64,000 bases of DNA, taken from the NCBI RefSeq assembly GCF_900067135.1, contig NZ_FJUR01000001.1, positions 1,863,501-1,927,500 on the forward strand. Reading direction: 5' to 3'. The stretch is from Rhizobium sp. 9140 (GTDB lineage Bacteria > Pseudomonadota > Alphaproteobacteria > Rhizobiales > Rhizobiaceae). Positions 44,723 to 54,102 of the stretch are shown here, piece after piece; position 1 is the first letter of the stretch; the number at the start of each line of letters is the position of its first letter. The notes under the pieces are model-generated. The model made no database searches. It worked only from the letters and a program-made list of their open reading frames with translations, and was not told the origin of the DNA. The position numbers and the translations under genes were made by a program.

Positions 44723-44766
44723 GAAGGAATGACCTTGTCGAACGAGACCGGAGACCCGGCCCCTTG

Positions 44767-44834
44767 TGATCTATGAAGAGGGGTGATCCATGAAGAAGGG
44801 TGATCCACGAAAGAGGGTGATCCGCGAAAGAGGC
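44767..44834. repeat. four-copy 17-bp tandem repeat upstream of the aldo/keto reductase
   Basis: Four consecutive 17-base units, each starting TGATC and carrying GAAG or GAAAG near the end: 44767-44783, 44784-44800, 44801-44817, 44818-44834. Adjacent units differ by one to five bases. It lies in the divergent gap between the reductase and fabD. Confidence 0.9.
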
Positions 44835-45013
44835 TGGCGCCCTGCTGCGACGCAACATAATCGGCATCGGCACAAGGTCAAGCGCTTCGGGAGACGCATC
44901 GGGGCCTCGCGGAGCCTTCACGAGGTCGTGCTTGCCCGCCGCCATTTCCCCTATCTCCTTGACTCGCCCGCCCTTAATGTGAATGGAGAAGCCAAAAATT
45001 CAGGAGGTTCGTC

Positions 45014-45955
45014 ATGGCGATCGCATTTACGTTTCCGGGACAGGGCAGCCAGGCGGTTGGCATGGGGCGCGATCTCGCGGAGGCTTTTCCCGAAGCGTCG
45101 GCCGTTTTCGCCGAGGTCGATGATGCTCTGGGCGAGAAGCTTTCGGATGTCATGTGGAACGGCCCGGAAGATCGGCTGACGCTGACGGCCAATGCCCAGC
45201 CGGCGCTGATGGCCGTCTCGGTCGCTGCCGTCAGGGTTCTGGAAGCTCGCGGGCTCGATCTTGCCAAACACGTCCAGTTCGTTGCCGGTCACTCTCTCGG
45301 CGAATATTCGGCTCTCTGTGCTGCCGGCACCTTTTCACTTGCCGATACCGCACGCCTGCTGCGGATTCGCGGCAATGCCATGCAGGCGGCTGTGCCTGTG
45401 GGCGAGGGCGCGATGGCTGCGATCATCGGGCTCGATCATGACGCCGTCCAGGCACTCTGTGCCGACATGTTGGAGATCGGCCCGTGCCAGATCGCCAACG
45501 ACAATGGCGGCGGGCAGATCGTGATTTCCGGCGACCGGCAAGCCGTGGAAAAGGCCGCAAAGCAGGCCAGCGAGAACGGTGCGAAGCGTGCCATCATTCT
45601 GCCTGTATCCGCGCCGTTTCATTCTGCTCTGATGGCGCCTGCGGCGGATGCCATGCGGCAGGCGCTGGCAACCGTGGAACGCCACGATCCTGTCGTGCCA
45701 TTGATAGCCAACGTGCGTGCCGCTCCCGTCACCTCGGCTGACGAGATCGTCGATCTCTTGGTCGAGCAGGTAACGGGGCAGGTGCGCTGGCGCGAAACCG
45801 TGGAGTGGTTCGGTGCAAACGGAGTCACGACGCTTTACGAGGTCGGCTCCGGCAAGGTCCTGACCGGGCTTGCCCGTCGCATCGACAAATCCGTCACGGG
45901 GCTCGCAGTCAATTCGCCGGCCGATATTGAAGCCGTTCTCGCGGCCGTGCTGTAA
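45014..45955 (+). CDS. fabD: malonyl-CoA:ACP transacylase
   Basis: FabD of 313 residues, loading malonate onto acyl carrier protein. It shows FPGQGSQAVGMG near the start, the nucleophile elbow AGHSLGEYSAL (serine near 94), the conserved arginine downstream, and the histidine of SAPFHSALM. AGGAGG eight bases before the ATG gives strong initiation. It heads fabD-fabG-acpP-fabF. Confidence 0.98.
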   Translation: MAIAFTFPGQGSQAVGMGRDLAEAFPEASAVFAEVDDALGEKLSDVMWNGPEDRLTLTANAQPALMAVSVAAVRVLEARGLDLAKHVQFVAGHSLGEYSALCAAGTFSLADTARLLRIRGNAMQAAVPVGEGAMAAIIGLDHDAVQALCADMLEIGPCQIANDNGGGQIVISGDRQAVEKAAKQASENGAKRAIILPVSAPFHSALMAPAADAMRQALATVERHDPVVPLIANVRAAPVTSADEIVDLLVEQVTGQVRWRETVEWFGANGVTTLYEVGSGKVLTGLARRIDKSVTGLAVNSPADIEAVLAAVL

Positions 45956-46034
45956 ACGCTCGCGGTTGCGGGCAATTGATCTCGAACTGCGGCTGGACGG
46001 TCGCCTCGGGAACTGAAGATAAAGGAAGATGATC

Positions 46035-46772
46035 ATGCTCGACCTGACAGGCCGTAAAGCCTTGGTGACCGGCGCCTCCGGCGGCATCGGTGAAGAGATT
46101 GCCCGTATCCTGCACGCGCAGGGCGCGACCGTCGGTCTGCACGGCACGCGCGTCGAAAAGCTCGAAGAACTTGGCAATGCGCTCGGCGAGCGCGTGCACC
46201 TGTTCCCGGCCAACCTGTCGGATCGGGATGCTGTTAAGGCGCTGGGAGAGAAGGCGGAAAGCGAACTCGGCGGCGTCGATATTCTCGTCAACAATGCCGG
46301 TATCACCAAGGACGGCCTGTTCGTCCGCATGAGCGATGCCGACTGGGACGCCGTGCTGGAAGTCAATCTGACCGCCGTGTTCCGGCTGACCCGAGAGTTG
46401 ACCCATCCTATGATGCGCCGCCGCCATGGCCGCATCATCAACATCACCTCCATCGTCGGCGTCACCGGCAATCCCGGGCAGGCCAACTACTGCGCCGCCA
46501 AGGCCGGCATGATCGGCTTTTCGAAATCGCTCGCACAGGAAATCGCGACCCGCAACGTGACGGTCAACTGCGTCGCGCCGGGTTTCATCGAAAGCGCGAT
46601 GACCGGCAAGCTGAACGACAAGCAGAAAGACGCGATCATGGGCGCCATCCCCATGAAGCGCATGGGTACCGGTGCGGAGGTGGCCAGCGCAGTCGCCTAT
46701 CTCGCCTCCAACGAGGCGGCCTACGTCACGGGCCAGACGATCCACGTCAATGGCGGCATGGCGATGATCTGA
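46035..46772 (+). CDS. fabG: 3-oxoacyl-ACP reductase
   Basis: NADPH-dependent ketoreductase of 245 residues in the fatty acid cycle. Cofactor motif GASGGIG, NNAGITKDGLF, catalytic serine in NITSIVG and YCAAK (Tyr near 152, Lys near 156) are intact. Two ATGs exist (46029 and 46035); the second is chosen because AGGA lies eight bases upstream and the length fits the family. It follows fabD by 79 bases. Confidence 0.97.
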   Translation: MLDLTGRKALVTGASGGIGEEIARILHAQGATVGLHGTRVEKLEELGNALGERVHLFPANLSDRDAVKALGEKAESELGGVDILVNNAGITKDGLFVRMSDADWDAVLEVNLTAVFRLTRELTHPMMRRRHGRIINITSIVGVTGNPGQANYCAAKAGMIGFSKSLAQEIATRNVTVNCVAPGFIESAMTGKLNDKQKDAIMGAIPMKRMGTGAEVASAVAYLASNEAAYVTGQTIHVNGGMAMI

Positions 46773-47119
46773 GTCGGGTACGGGGAGGCTGTTCGCAAGC
46801 GGCAGGATCGGTCCTAAATGCTTGTTGAGCAAGGGTTGCCGCCCCAAATTCGGACTTTGCGCGGCCGTTAAACCGTGTTAATCGGGCCGTAGTGGTCTGG
46901 ACGGCGCGGGGCTTTCGCCCTTCGCCGGACGGTCCGAACGGATCACGGAGAAGACGCGGATGCCGGCTCGCTGGAGCCCGTCCGAGCCCTCCCGGTTTGA
47001 AAGCCGGGCTCTCCGGTTTGAAAGATTGCCGGTTGAACCGCAGTGGTTTAACAGGCTTTGGCAAGGGAACGCTCTCGGGCGTCCCTGATAAAGAGAAAAC
47101 GAAGGTCGAGGAATCCGAC
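46773..47119 (+). promoter_or_regulatory. acpP leader/control region with phased direct repeats
   Basis: 347 bases without a gene. Two exact 12-bp direct repeats CCGGTTTGAAAG lie at 46992-47003 and 47013-47024, starts 21 bases apart, with a partial third copy CCGGTTGAA at 47029-47037. The first overlaps a hairpin (GAGCCC...GGGCTC). Phased repeats so close upstream of acpP suggest an operator or RNA control site. Confidence 0.5.
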
Positions 47120-47356
47120 ATGAGCGACATCGCAGAACGCGTAAAGAAAATTGTCATTGATCATCTTGGCGTCGATGCCGAAAAGGTAACTGAAGGCGCA
47201 AGCTTCATCGACGATCTCGGCGCGGACTCGCTCGACACGGTCGAACTGGTCATGGCCTTCGAAGAAGAATTCGGCGTTGAAATTCCGGACGACGCTGCCG
47301 ATTCGATCCTGACCGTTGGCGACGCCGTCAAGTTCATCGAGAAGGCCCAGGCTTAA
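47120..47356 (+). CDS. acpP: acyl carrier protein
   Basis: ACP of 78 residues, acidic, with the phosphopantetheine serine in [10 protein letters not shown] (S37). It carries growing acyl chains for fatty acid, lipid A and phospholipid synthesis. GAGGAATCC precedes the ATG. It sits between fabG and fabF, as in many bacteria, but has its own long leader and a downstream hairpin, consistent with high independent expression. Confidence 0.98.
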   Translation: MSDIAERVKKIVIDHLGVDAEKVTEGASFIDDLGADSLDTVELVMAFEEEFGVEIPDDAADSILTVGDAVKFIEKAQA

Positions 47357-47381
47357 TCGCCTCGTCTGAACGAACGGGTGC

Positions 47382-47404
47382 GGCGGGCGCGAAAGCAGCC
47401 CGCC
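47382..47404 (+). terminator. hairpin after acpP
   Basis: Stem GGCGGGC/GCCCGCC (7 bp) with a nine-base loop, 25 bases past the acpP stop, no U-tract. It probably terminates part of acpP transcription or protects the abundant acpP message, before the fabF start 205 bases on. Confidence 0.6.
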
Positions 47405-47609
47405 CGCTCATCCCGGTGACGCCGGTTCTGGTCCTGCCAGGAGACCGGTCTGTTCATCCGGACCTGGAAGAGCCCTCGGGCGGCCCGAAATGTGGCTGCA
47501 GCCATCGGGGCAGACGCGACGAGGTCCCGCCGCGGGACCGGCTCCGTCGGCCGGCAGCGACCATTCGCGCCGGAGCATATCGAGACCTTACGAGGATGGA
47601 TCGCGGTTC

Positions 47610-48869
47610 ATGAGACGTGTCGTTATCACCGGTACCGGCATGGTATCGCCGCTGGGTTGCGGAACGGAAGCCAGCTGGGCGAGACTGATCGCCGGCGACA
47701 ACGCCGCCCGCACCGTAACCGAGTTCGACGTTTCGGATCTCCCGGCCAAGATCGCCTGCCGCATTCCTTTCGGCGATGGTTCCAACGGCACGTTCAACGC
47801 CGATGACTGGATGGAGCCGAAAGAGCAGCGCAAGGTCGATCCCTTCATCATCTACGCCATGGCTGCGGCCGATATGGCGCTGAACGACGCGGACTGGCAT
47901 CCCAAGACAGACGACGACCAGATCGCCACCGGCGTGATGATCGGCTCCGGCATCGGTGGTCTCGAAGGCATCGTCGAGGGCGGCTACACGCTACGCGACA
48001 AAGGCCCGCGCCGCGTTTCGCCTTTCTTCATTCCCGGTCGCCTGATCAACCTCGCCTCGGGCCAGGTATCGATTCGCCACAAGCTGCGCGGTCCCAATCA
48101 CTCCGTTGTGACCGCCTGTTCGACCGGCGCGCACGCCATTGGCGATGCCGCGCGGCTGATCGCACTCGGCGATGCCGACGTCATGGTTGCCGGCGGCACG
48201 GAATCACCGATCTCCCGCATCGCGCTGGCCGGCTTTGCCGCCTGCAAGGCGCTCTCGACCCAGCACAACGACGATCCGACCAAGGCCTCGCGCCCTTATG
48301 ACAAGGACCGTGACGGCTTCGTCATGGGTGAGGGTGCCGGCATCGTCGTTCTGGAAGAACTCGAGCATGCCAAGGCGCGGGGCGCGAAGATCTATGCCGA
48401 GATCGTCGGCTACGGTCTCTCCGGCGATGCGTTCCACATCACCGCGCCCTCCGAGGACGGCGACGGCGCCTATCGCTGTATGAAGATGGCGCTGAAGCGC
48501 GCGGGCTTGCAGCCCTCCGATATCGACTACATCAATGCACACGGCACCTCGACCATGGCCGACACGATCGAGCTTGGCGCCGTCGAGCGGGTCGTCGGCG
48601 ACAGTGCATCCGGCATCTCCATGTCCTCGACCAAGTCGGCGATCGGGCACCTGCTGGGGGCTGCCGGCTCCGTCGAGGCGATCTTCTGCGCACTCGCCAT
48701 TCGCGATAATATCGCGCCGCCGACGCTCAATCTGGACAACCCCTCCGTCGAGACGGCCATCGATCTCGTTCCGCATACGGCGCGCAAGAAGACGATCGAT
48801 GTGGCGCTGTCGAACTCCTTCGGTTTCGGCGGCACCAATGCCACGCTGGTCATCCAGCGTTACGCCTGA
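47610..48869 (+). CDS. fabF: beta-ketoacyl-ACP synthase II
   Basis: Condensing enzyme of 419 residues extending fatty acyl chains. The nucleophile cysteine lies in VVTACSTGAHAIGDA (near 170), with the histidines of NAHGTSTMADTIE and IGHLLGAAGS completing the Cys-His-His triad, and the FGFGGTNATL ending. No close ribosome site precedes the ATG; a five-codon ORF (MDRGS, 47596-47613) ends in an ATGA overlap with it, so coupling is possible. It is 253 bases after acpP. Confidence 0.97.
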   Translation: MRRVVITGTGMVSPLGCGTEASWARLIAGDNAARTVTEFDVSDLPAKIACRIPFGDGSNGTFNADDWMEPKEQRKVDPFIIYAMAAADMALNDADWHPKTDDDQIATGVMIGSGIGGLEGIVEGGYTLRDKGPRRVSPFFIPGRLINLASGQVSIRHKLRGPNHSVVTACSTGAHAIGDAARLIALGDADVMVAGGTESPISRIALAGFAACKALSTQHNDDPTKASRPYDKDRDGFVMGEGAGIVVLEELEHAKARGAKIYAEIVGYGLSGDAFHITAPSEDGDGAYRCMKMALKRAGLQPSDIDYINAHGTSTMADTIELGAVERVVGDSASGISMSSTKSAIGHLLGAAGSVEAIFCALAIRDNIAPPTLNLDNPSVETAIDLVPHTARKKTIDVALSNSFGFGGTNATLVIQRYA

Positions 48870-49223
48870 GGCCCTCGCGCAGACGTGATCGCAGACCCGT
48901 GGCGGGTAACGGACGATATTGTCCGGTCGCCGCGCTCCGGTCCTGTTTTTCGCCGCAATGCTCGTCTCAAAACAGCGCCCTGATCCATCGCTTTCGACCA
49001 CCATCAAGGACTTGGTTGGAAGCAGATGGTTGTCAGGTTGACGCACTGCATGTCGGTGTCGTCTTTTGGCGAGAGACATGGTAGGGGTGGCCACGCTCGC
49101 GCAAGGCGGCCCCGTCAGGCTGGCGGTCTGTCTCGATCGTTTTTTCGCTGTCCCGAACCTCTTCCGGAGTTCGCATCGGGAAGCGGGGCGTGCAGGATTG
49201 CGAACTCCGGATGCAGGACAGGC
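48870..49223 (+). other. fabF-mltG gap
   Basis: 354 bases with no gene. The left part has only a weak ACCCG/CGGGT hairpin after fabF. The right part carries the strong inverted repeat described separately and the ribosome site of mltG (AGGACAGG). Confidence 0.6.
49163..49211 (+). repeat. 13-bp inverted repeat in the mltG leader
   Basis: TCCGGAGTTCGCA (49163-49175) and TGCGAACTCCGGA (49199-49211) are exact complements separated by 23 bases. The right arm ends 12 bases before the mltG GTG, next to its ribosome-binding site. Confidence 0.8.
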
Positions 49224-50423
49224 GTGAACGACGGACAAGAAAACAGCACGGCTCCGAGCGGCCGGAACGAGGGCGGCACCAAGGGGCCGATCATTCCGAA
49301 ATCGCCGATCGAGGCTCTGCGCCCGGAAAAGGTTCCGCAGCCCCCCAGGCGCTCGCGCAAGGCGCGCAGCCAGGTGGTCATCTTCCTCAACTTCCTGATG
49401 ACGGTCATCGTCGTGCTGACGCTGGCGGCCGCCGGCACGGCCTACTACGCCATGACCGCCTATGAGGCACGGGGACCGCTTGTCGCCAACAGCAATTTCA
49501 TCGTGCGCAACGGCGCCGGCATTGCCGAGATCGCATCGAGCCTGGAGCGCAACCAAATCGTCTCCGACGGCCGTGTCTTCCGCTTCATGTCGGAAGCCTA
49601 TCTGGATGACGAGACCCTGAAGGCGGGCGAGTACGAGATCAAGGCGGGTGCCTCGATGCAGGAGATCATGGAACTCCTGAAGTCTGGCAAGTCGATCCTC
49701 TATTCCGCCTCGCTGCCTGAAGGGCTCACCGTCAAGCAGATGTTCCGCAAGCTGCAGGACGATCCGATTCTCGAAGGCGACCTGCCGGCGAACCTTCCGG
49801 CCGAGGGTACGTTGCGCCCCGATACCTACAAGTTCTCTCGCGGCACCAAGCGCGCCGAGATCGTCGCCCAGGCGACAGCCGCCCAGAAGACCATCGTCGA
49901 TCAGATCTGGGCGAAGCGTGACCCGAAGTTGCCGATCAAGACGCGGGAGGAGTTCGTGACGCTCGCCTCGATCGTAGAGAAGGAAACCGGCATCGCCGAC
50001 GAGCGCTCGCGCGTCGCCTCTGTCTTCCTCAACCGTCTCGACAAGGGCATGCGCCTGCAGTCCGATCCGACGATCATCTACGGTATCTTCGGCGGAGAGG
50101 GGAAGCCAGCGGATCGCCCGATCCTGCGGTCCGACCTCGAGAAGAAGACGCCTTACAATACCTATGTCATCAAGGGCCTGCCCCCGACGCCGATCGCCAA
50201 TCCGGGCCGGGCAGCGCTCGAAGCTGTCGCCAATCCCTCGCGTACCGCCGATCTCTACTTCGTGGCGGACGGCACGGGCGGCCACGTCTTTGCGACCACG
50301 CTCGACGATCACAACGCCAATGTCCGGCGCTGGCGAAAGCTGGAAGCGGAGAAGGCCAGTGCTGCCAAGGCGGCCGGCGCGGTTCCGCCCGCAGACGCCG
50401 CAGAGGCGCCTGTCCAGAACTAA
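49224..50423 (+). CDS. mltG: endolytic murein transglycosylase MltG
   Basis: YceG-like transglycosylase of 399 residues that trims nascent peptidoglycan and may set glycan strand length. A proline/arginine-rich cytoplasmic N-terminus precedes one membrane helix (about residues 50-75), then a LysM-like part and the catalytic domain with VTLASIVEKETG (glutamate near 252) and SDPTIIYGIFG. The start is GTG after AGGACAGGC; reading upstream in frame gives 66 low-complexity residues. The C-terminus is Ala/Lys-rich. The gene follows fabF and precedes yicC behind a terminator. Confidence 0.93.
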   Translation: MNDGQENSTAPSGRNEGGTKGPIIPKSPIEALRPEKVPQPPRRSRKARSQVVIFLNFLMTVIVVLTLAAAGTAYYAMTAYEARGPLVANSNFIVRNGAGIAEIASSLERNQIVSDGRVFRFMSEAYLDDETLKAGEYEIKAGASMQEIMELLKSGKSILYSASLPEGLTVKQMFRKLQDDPILEGDLPANLPAEGTLRPDTYKFSRGTKRAEIVAQATAAQKTIVDQIWAKRDPKLPIKTREEFVTLASIVEKETGIADERSRVASVFLNRLDKGMRLQSDPTIIYGIFGGEGKPADRPILRSDLEKKTPYNTYVIKGLPPTPIANPGRAALEAVANPSRTADLYFVADGTGGHVFATTLDDHNANVRRWRKLEAEKASAAKAAGAVPPADAAEAPVQN

Positions 50424-50455
50424 GTCTCCCCCAGGCCTTCCAAGCCTTACAATTG

Positions 50456-50502
50456 GCCCGGCCCCGGCACGTCACCTTGTGGATGACGCGCCGGGGCCGG
50501 GC
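50456..50502 (+). terminator. terminator after mltG
   Basis: A 13-bp GC stem (50456-50468 with 50490-50502) extended by five pairs after one mismatch, followed by TCGCTTTCGC. It should terminate or strongly attenuate mltG transcription, giving yicC its own promoter. Confidence 0.75.
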
Positions 50503-50596
50503 TCGCTTTCGCAATAGGCCTTGCGGGCGCCGTCGTTGCGGCCTTAAACAGAACGCTCGCTTGTCCCCGAGGCGTATTCCCCAAGGAGTCCCCCCC

Positions 50597-51484
50597 ATGC
50601 CCTTGCAGTCCATGACGGGATTTGCCCGCCGCGAGGGTACGTCCGGCCGCAGCCGCTGGGCCTGGGAATTGCGCTCGGTCAACGGCAAGGGTCTCGACGT
50701 GAAGCTGCGCCTGCCCGGTGGGCTCGAAGCGCTGGATGCCGATATACGGCGGCGGATCGCCGCGCGCTTCTCGCGCGGCAACATGCAGGTCGGCCTCAGC
50801 CTCAATGCCGGGGAAACGCAGATCCAGACGACCATCAACCAGACGGCGCTCGCCTCCCTCCTGTCGCTGCGCGAGCAGTTGCGCGACGTGATCGACACCG
50901 CGCCATTGAAGCTCGATACGCTGCTCGCCATCCGCGGCGTGATCGACTTCAAGGAGCCGGAAGAGAGCGAGGCCGACAAGGCGGCACGGGAAACGGCCGT
51001 CCTTGAGGGCCTCGACCTCGCACTCGCAGATCTCGCCGCAATGCGTGAAAGCGAAGGCGCAGCGCTCGAACAGGTGCTCCTGGCGCAAATCGGCGAGATG
51101 GAAACGCTGCTGACCACGATCGAAGCCGATCCGTCGCGGACGCCCTCGGCCATCGCCGCAAGGCTCGTCCAGCAGATCGACTGGCTGACGAGCCACGCCG
51201 CCGCGCTCGACCGCGACCGCCTGCATGCGGAAACGGCGCTGCTGGCGGCCAAGGCGGACGTACGCGAGGAAATCGACCGGCTGCGGGCGCATATTGCGGC
51301 CGCCCGCGCGCTTCTGTCCAAAGGCGGCCCCATCGGCCGCAAGCTCGACTTTCTTTGCCAGGAATTTAACCGGGAAACCAATACGATCTGTTCGAAGTCC
51401 ACCTCCGCCGCCGTCACGGCCGCAGGCGTCGACCTCAAGGTCGTCATCGACCAGTTCCGCGAACAGGTCCAGAATCTGGAGTAA
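50597..51484 (+). CDS. yicC: YicC family endoribonuclease-like protein
   Basis: Protein of 295 residues with MTGFARREG at the N-terminus, [31 protein letters not shown] and the C-terminal DUF1732-type [22 protein letters not shown] motif. YicC proteins are implicated in RNA processing and metal-dependent RNase activity. AAGGAG lies upstream of ATG. Its stop overlaps the gmk start (TAATG), a widespread yicC-gmk pairing. Confidence 0.92.
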   Translation: MPLQSMTGFARREGTSGRSRWAWELRSVNGKGLDVKLRLPGGLEALDADIRRRIAARFSRGNMQVGLSLNAGETQIQTTINQTALASLLSLREQLRDVIDTAPLKLDTLLAIRGVIDFKEPEESEADKAARETAVLEGLDLALADLAAMRESEGAALEQVLLAQIGEMETLLTTIEADPSRTPSAIAARLVQQIDWLTSHAAALDRDRLHAETALLAAKADVREEIDRLRAHIAAARALLSKGGPIGRKLDFLCQEFNRETNTICSKSTSAAVTAAGVDLKVVIDQFREQVQNLE

Positions 51485-52158
51485 TGATGAGACCCGCCGA
51501 AACACCCACGAAGGCTTCAACGATTGCACGCCGGGGCCTGATGCTCGTCATCTCCTCGCCGTCCGGCGCCGGCAAGTCCACCATCGCCCGCAATCTGCTG
51601 GAGGCCGATCCGGAGATGAGCATCTCCGTCAGCGTTACCACGCGCAAGCGCCGCCCGAGCGAGATCGACGGCCGTCACTATCACTTCAAGTCGATCCGCG
51701 AGTTCGAGGGCCTGCGCCAGACGGAAGCCCTGCTGGAATGGGCCGAGGTTCACGGCAACTTCTACGGCACGCCGCGCGATGCGGTGGAGGAGGCGATGTC
51801 GGAAGGCCGCGACATGCTGTTCGACATCGACTGGCAGGGCGCCCAGCAGCTTCAGGACAAGATGTCCGGCGACGTCGTGTCGATCTTCATCCTGCCGCCG
51901 ACCATGGCGGAGCTTCAGTCCCGCCTGCATCGCCGCGCCGAGGATACGGACGAGGTCATCGCCACGCGCCTCGCCAATTCCCGCGCCGAGATCGAGCACT
52001 GGCTGGAATACGACTATATCGTCGTCAACGAGGATCTGGACACGGCCTTTGCTGCCGTGCGCGCCATCGTCGAAGCCGAACGCCTCCGCCGCGACCGCCG
52101 CCCCGGTCTGTTCGAATATGTGCAGGGCTTGCTGACGGAAACGCCGAAGCTTGTCTGA
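51484..52158 (+). CDS. gmk: guanylate kinase
   Basis: GMP kinase of 224 residues. P-loop [10 protein letters not shown] (24-33), [13 protein letters not shown] and the GMP-binding [26 protein letters not shown] segment are intact. It makes GDP for nucleotides, (p)ppGpp and c-di-GMP pools. Two ATGs at 51484 and 51487 are possible, and the first overlaps the yicC stop by one base. The minus-strand rsmA gene ends 43 bases away. Confidence 0.97.
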   Translation: MMRPAETPTKASTIARRGLMLVISSPSGAGKSTIARNLLEADPEMSISVSVTTRKRRPSEIDGRHYHFKSIREFEGLRQTEALLEWAEVHGNFYGTPRDAVEEAMSEGRDMLFDIDWQGAQQLQDKMSGDVVSIFILPPTMAELQSRLHRRAEDTDEVIATRLANSRAEIEHWLEYDYIVVNEDLDTAFAAVRAIVEAERLRRDRRPGLFEYVQGLLTETPKLV

Positions 52159-52200
52159 ATGCTCTACCGGAGGCGCGGGGATTGCGCGTCTCGAACGCGC

Positions 52201-53040
52201 TTAAAGGCAGTTGGCCAGCCGGCAGAATTCCTCGACCGACAATGTCTCGGCCCGCCGCTTCGGGTCGATCTCTGCCTTGGCAAGCAGCGCTTCCCCGCCA
52301 AGCGATTTGACGCTCTGGCGCAGCATCTTGCGTCTCTGGCCGAAGGCGGCCTGCGTCACGCGTTCCAGTGCTTCGATCCGGCAGGGGGTGGGGGTTTCGC
52401 GCGGCTCCAGATGCACGACGGTCGAGGTGACCTTGGGGGGCGGCGTGAAGGCCTGTGGCGGCACGTCGAAGGCCATGCGGGCATCGGTACGCCAGCCGGC
52501 GAGAACGCCAAGCCGGCCATAATGGTCGTTCGTCTCGTCCGCCACGATCCGCAGGCCCACCTCGCGCTGGAACATCAGCGTCATCGAGGCGTAGAACGGC
52601 GGCCAGACGTCCGATGTCAGCCAGTTGACCAGAAGCTGCGTGCCGACATTGTAGGGGAGGTTGGCGATGATGCGGATCGGGCCGTCAGCGCCCGACTGGC
52701 GCGCCAGCTCCGCGAAATCGATTTTCAGCGCGTCCCCCTCGATGACGTCCAGTCGGCCGGGATAATGATCGGAAATCTCGGCGAGCGCCGGCAGGCAGCG
52801 GCTGTCGCGTTCGATGGCGATCAGCTTGCGGACGCCGAGCGAGAGAATGGCGCGTGTCAGCCCGCCGGGGCCGGGGCCGACCTCGATCACGGTCGCATCT
52901 TCGAGCGGGCCGGCCGTCCGCGCGATCTTCTGCGTGAGATTGAGGTCGAGGAGGAAGTTCTGGCCGAGCGCCTTCCTGGCGTCCAGCCCGTGGCGCTGGA
53001 TCACGTCGCGCAACGGCGGCAGTCCGTCGATGGCGGTCAT
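52201..53040 (-). CDS. rsmA: 16S rRNA (adenine1518/1519-N6)-dimethyltransferase
   Basis: KsgA/RsmA of 279 residues, dimethylating two adenosines near the 3' end of 16S rRNA. The motifs ALGQNFLLD (about 20-28), [12 protein letters not shown] (SAM-binding, about 51-62), and NLPYN (active site) are intact. It is the last gene of the lpt-surA-pdxA-rsmA run; its ATG and the pdxA stop share one base (TGATG). Loss in other bacteria gives kasugamycin resistance. Confidence 0.97.
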   Translation of the reverse strand: MTAIDGLPPLRDVIQRHGLDARKALGQNFLLDLNLTQKIARTAGPLEDATVIEVGPGPGGLTRAILSLGVRKLIAIERDSRCLPALAEISDHYPGRLDVIEGDALKIDFAELARQSGADGPIRIIANLPYNVGTQLLVNWLTSDVWPPFYASMTLMFQREVGLRIVADETNDHYGRLGVLAGWRTDARMAFDVPPQAFTPPPKVTSTVVHLEPRETPTPCRIEALERVTQAAFGQRRKMLRQSVKSLGGEALLAKAEIDPKRRAETLSVEEFCRLANCL

Positions 53041-54092
53041 CAGGAAGCGCTCTCGATTTTGGCCCGCTCGGTGTCGGCAAGCTCGCGCGCCATGCGCAGC
53101 GCCGCAACGAGGCTGTCCGCCCTCGCCACGTTTCGGCCATTCGCCCGCTGCCCGGCAATGCCGAAGGCGGTGCCATGGTCGGGCGAGGTGCGGATGAAGG
53201 GTAGACCGAGCGTGACGTTGACGCTGTCGTCGAAGCCCAGCGCCTTGGCCGGGATCAGCGCCTGATCGTGATACATGCAGAGCGCGACGTCGTAGGTCGC
53301 GCGCGCCCGGTCATGGAACATCGTGTCGGCGGGCAGGGGGCCGACAGCGTCGATCCCCTCGGCCTGAAGGCGTTCGACCACCGGGCGGATGATGGCGTCG
53401 TCCTCAAGCCCCAGCGCACCGCTCTCGCCGGCATGCGGGTTGAGCCCCGCGATCGCGAGCCGTGGTGCGGCGATGCCGAAGCGGGCCTTGAGGTCGGCTG
53501 CGGTGATGACGGCCGTCCGGTAGATAAGGTCCGCGGTCAGCAGACCCGGCACGTCCTTCAGGGGAATATGGATCGTCACCGGCACCGCTCGAAGCTTCGG
53601 GCCGGCCAGCATCATGATCGGCAGCAGCGGCTTGTTGCGCGCGACGCTGCCAAGTTCTGCCAGGAACTCGGTATGTCCGGGAAAGCGAAAGCCCGCCGCA
53701 TAGAGCACGGATTTGGCGATCGGGTTGGTGACGACGGCGGCGGTCCGGGAGGCCAGCGTCATCTGTACGGCCGTCTGGATTGCCCCGATAACCGCCGGCG
53801 CGTTGGCGCTGTCAGCACGGCCCGCGATCACGGGCGCCGGACAGGCGATGGGGAGCACGGGAAGGCTCGTGGCGAAAAGACCTGCGGCCGAGCGGTGGTC
53901 TGCCTCGGCAATGGACACGTCGAGGCCGAGCAGGCGTGCCCGTTCGGCAAGAACCGCGGGATCACCGATGAAGAGGAAGGGAGCAAGCTCCAGCGCGTCG
54001 CGGCGCGTCCAGGCTTCCAGCGTGACGTCGAGCCCGATACCGGCCGGGTCGCCCATGGTCAGGGCCAGCGGCGCCCGGGTCTCGTCTGTCAT
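53040..54092 (-). CDS. pdxA: 4-hydroxythreonine-4-phosphate dehydrogenase
   Basis: PdxA of 350 residues, oxidising 4-phosphohydroxythreonine in the DXP-dependent route to pyridoxal phosphate. It shows MGDPAGIG at 13-20, [26 protein letters not shown], and [13 protein letters not shown], with the metal-binding histidines of NPHAGE and [11 protein letters not shown]. It starts 10 bases after the SurA-like gene and overlaps rsmA, the usual order surA-pdxA-rsmA. Confidence 0.97.
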   Translation of the reverse strand: MTDETRAPLALTMGDPAGIGLDVTLEAWTRRDALELAPFLFIGDPAVLAERARLLGLDVSIAEADHRSAAGLFATSLPVLPIACPAPVIAGRADSANAPAVIGAIQTAVQMTLASRTAAVVTNPIAKSVLYAAGFRFPGHTEFLAELGSVARNKPLLPIMMLAGPKLRAVPVTIHIPLKDVPGLLTADLIYRTAVITAADLKARFGIAAPRLAIAGLNPHAGESGALGLEDDAIIRPVVERLQAEGIDAVGPLPADTMFHDRARATYDVALCMYHDQALIPAKALGFDDSVNVTLGLPFIRTSPDHGTAFGIAGQRANGRNVARADSLVAALRMARELADTERAKIESAS

Positions 54093-54102
54093 GATGGTCC
54101 GG

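Noticed and set aside
44790..45179. Plus-strand ORF starting inside the 17-bp repeats
   Set aside because: It is created by the repeat, overlaps the fabD start, and has no family resemblance.
49026..49223. Upstream extension of mltG in frame
   Set aside because: The added 66 residues are arginine-rich and low-complexity, would be encoded across the inverted repeat, and have no ribosome site; the GTG at 49224 has one.
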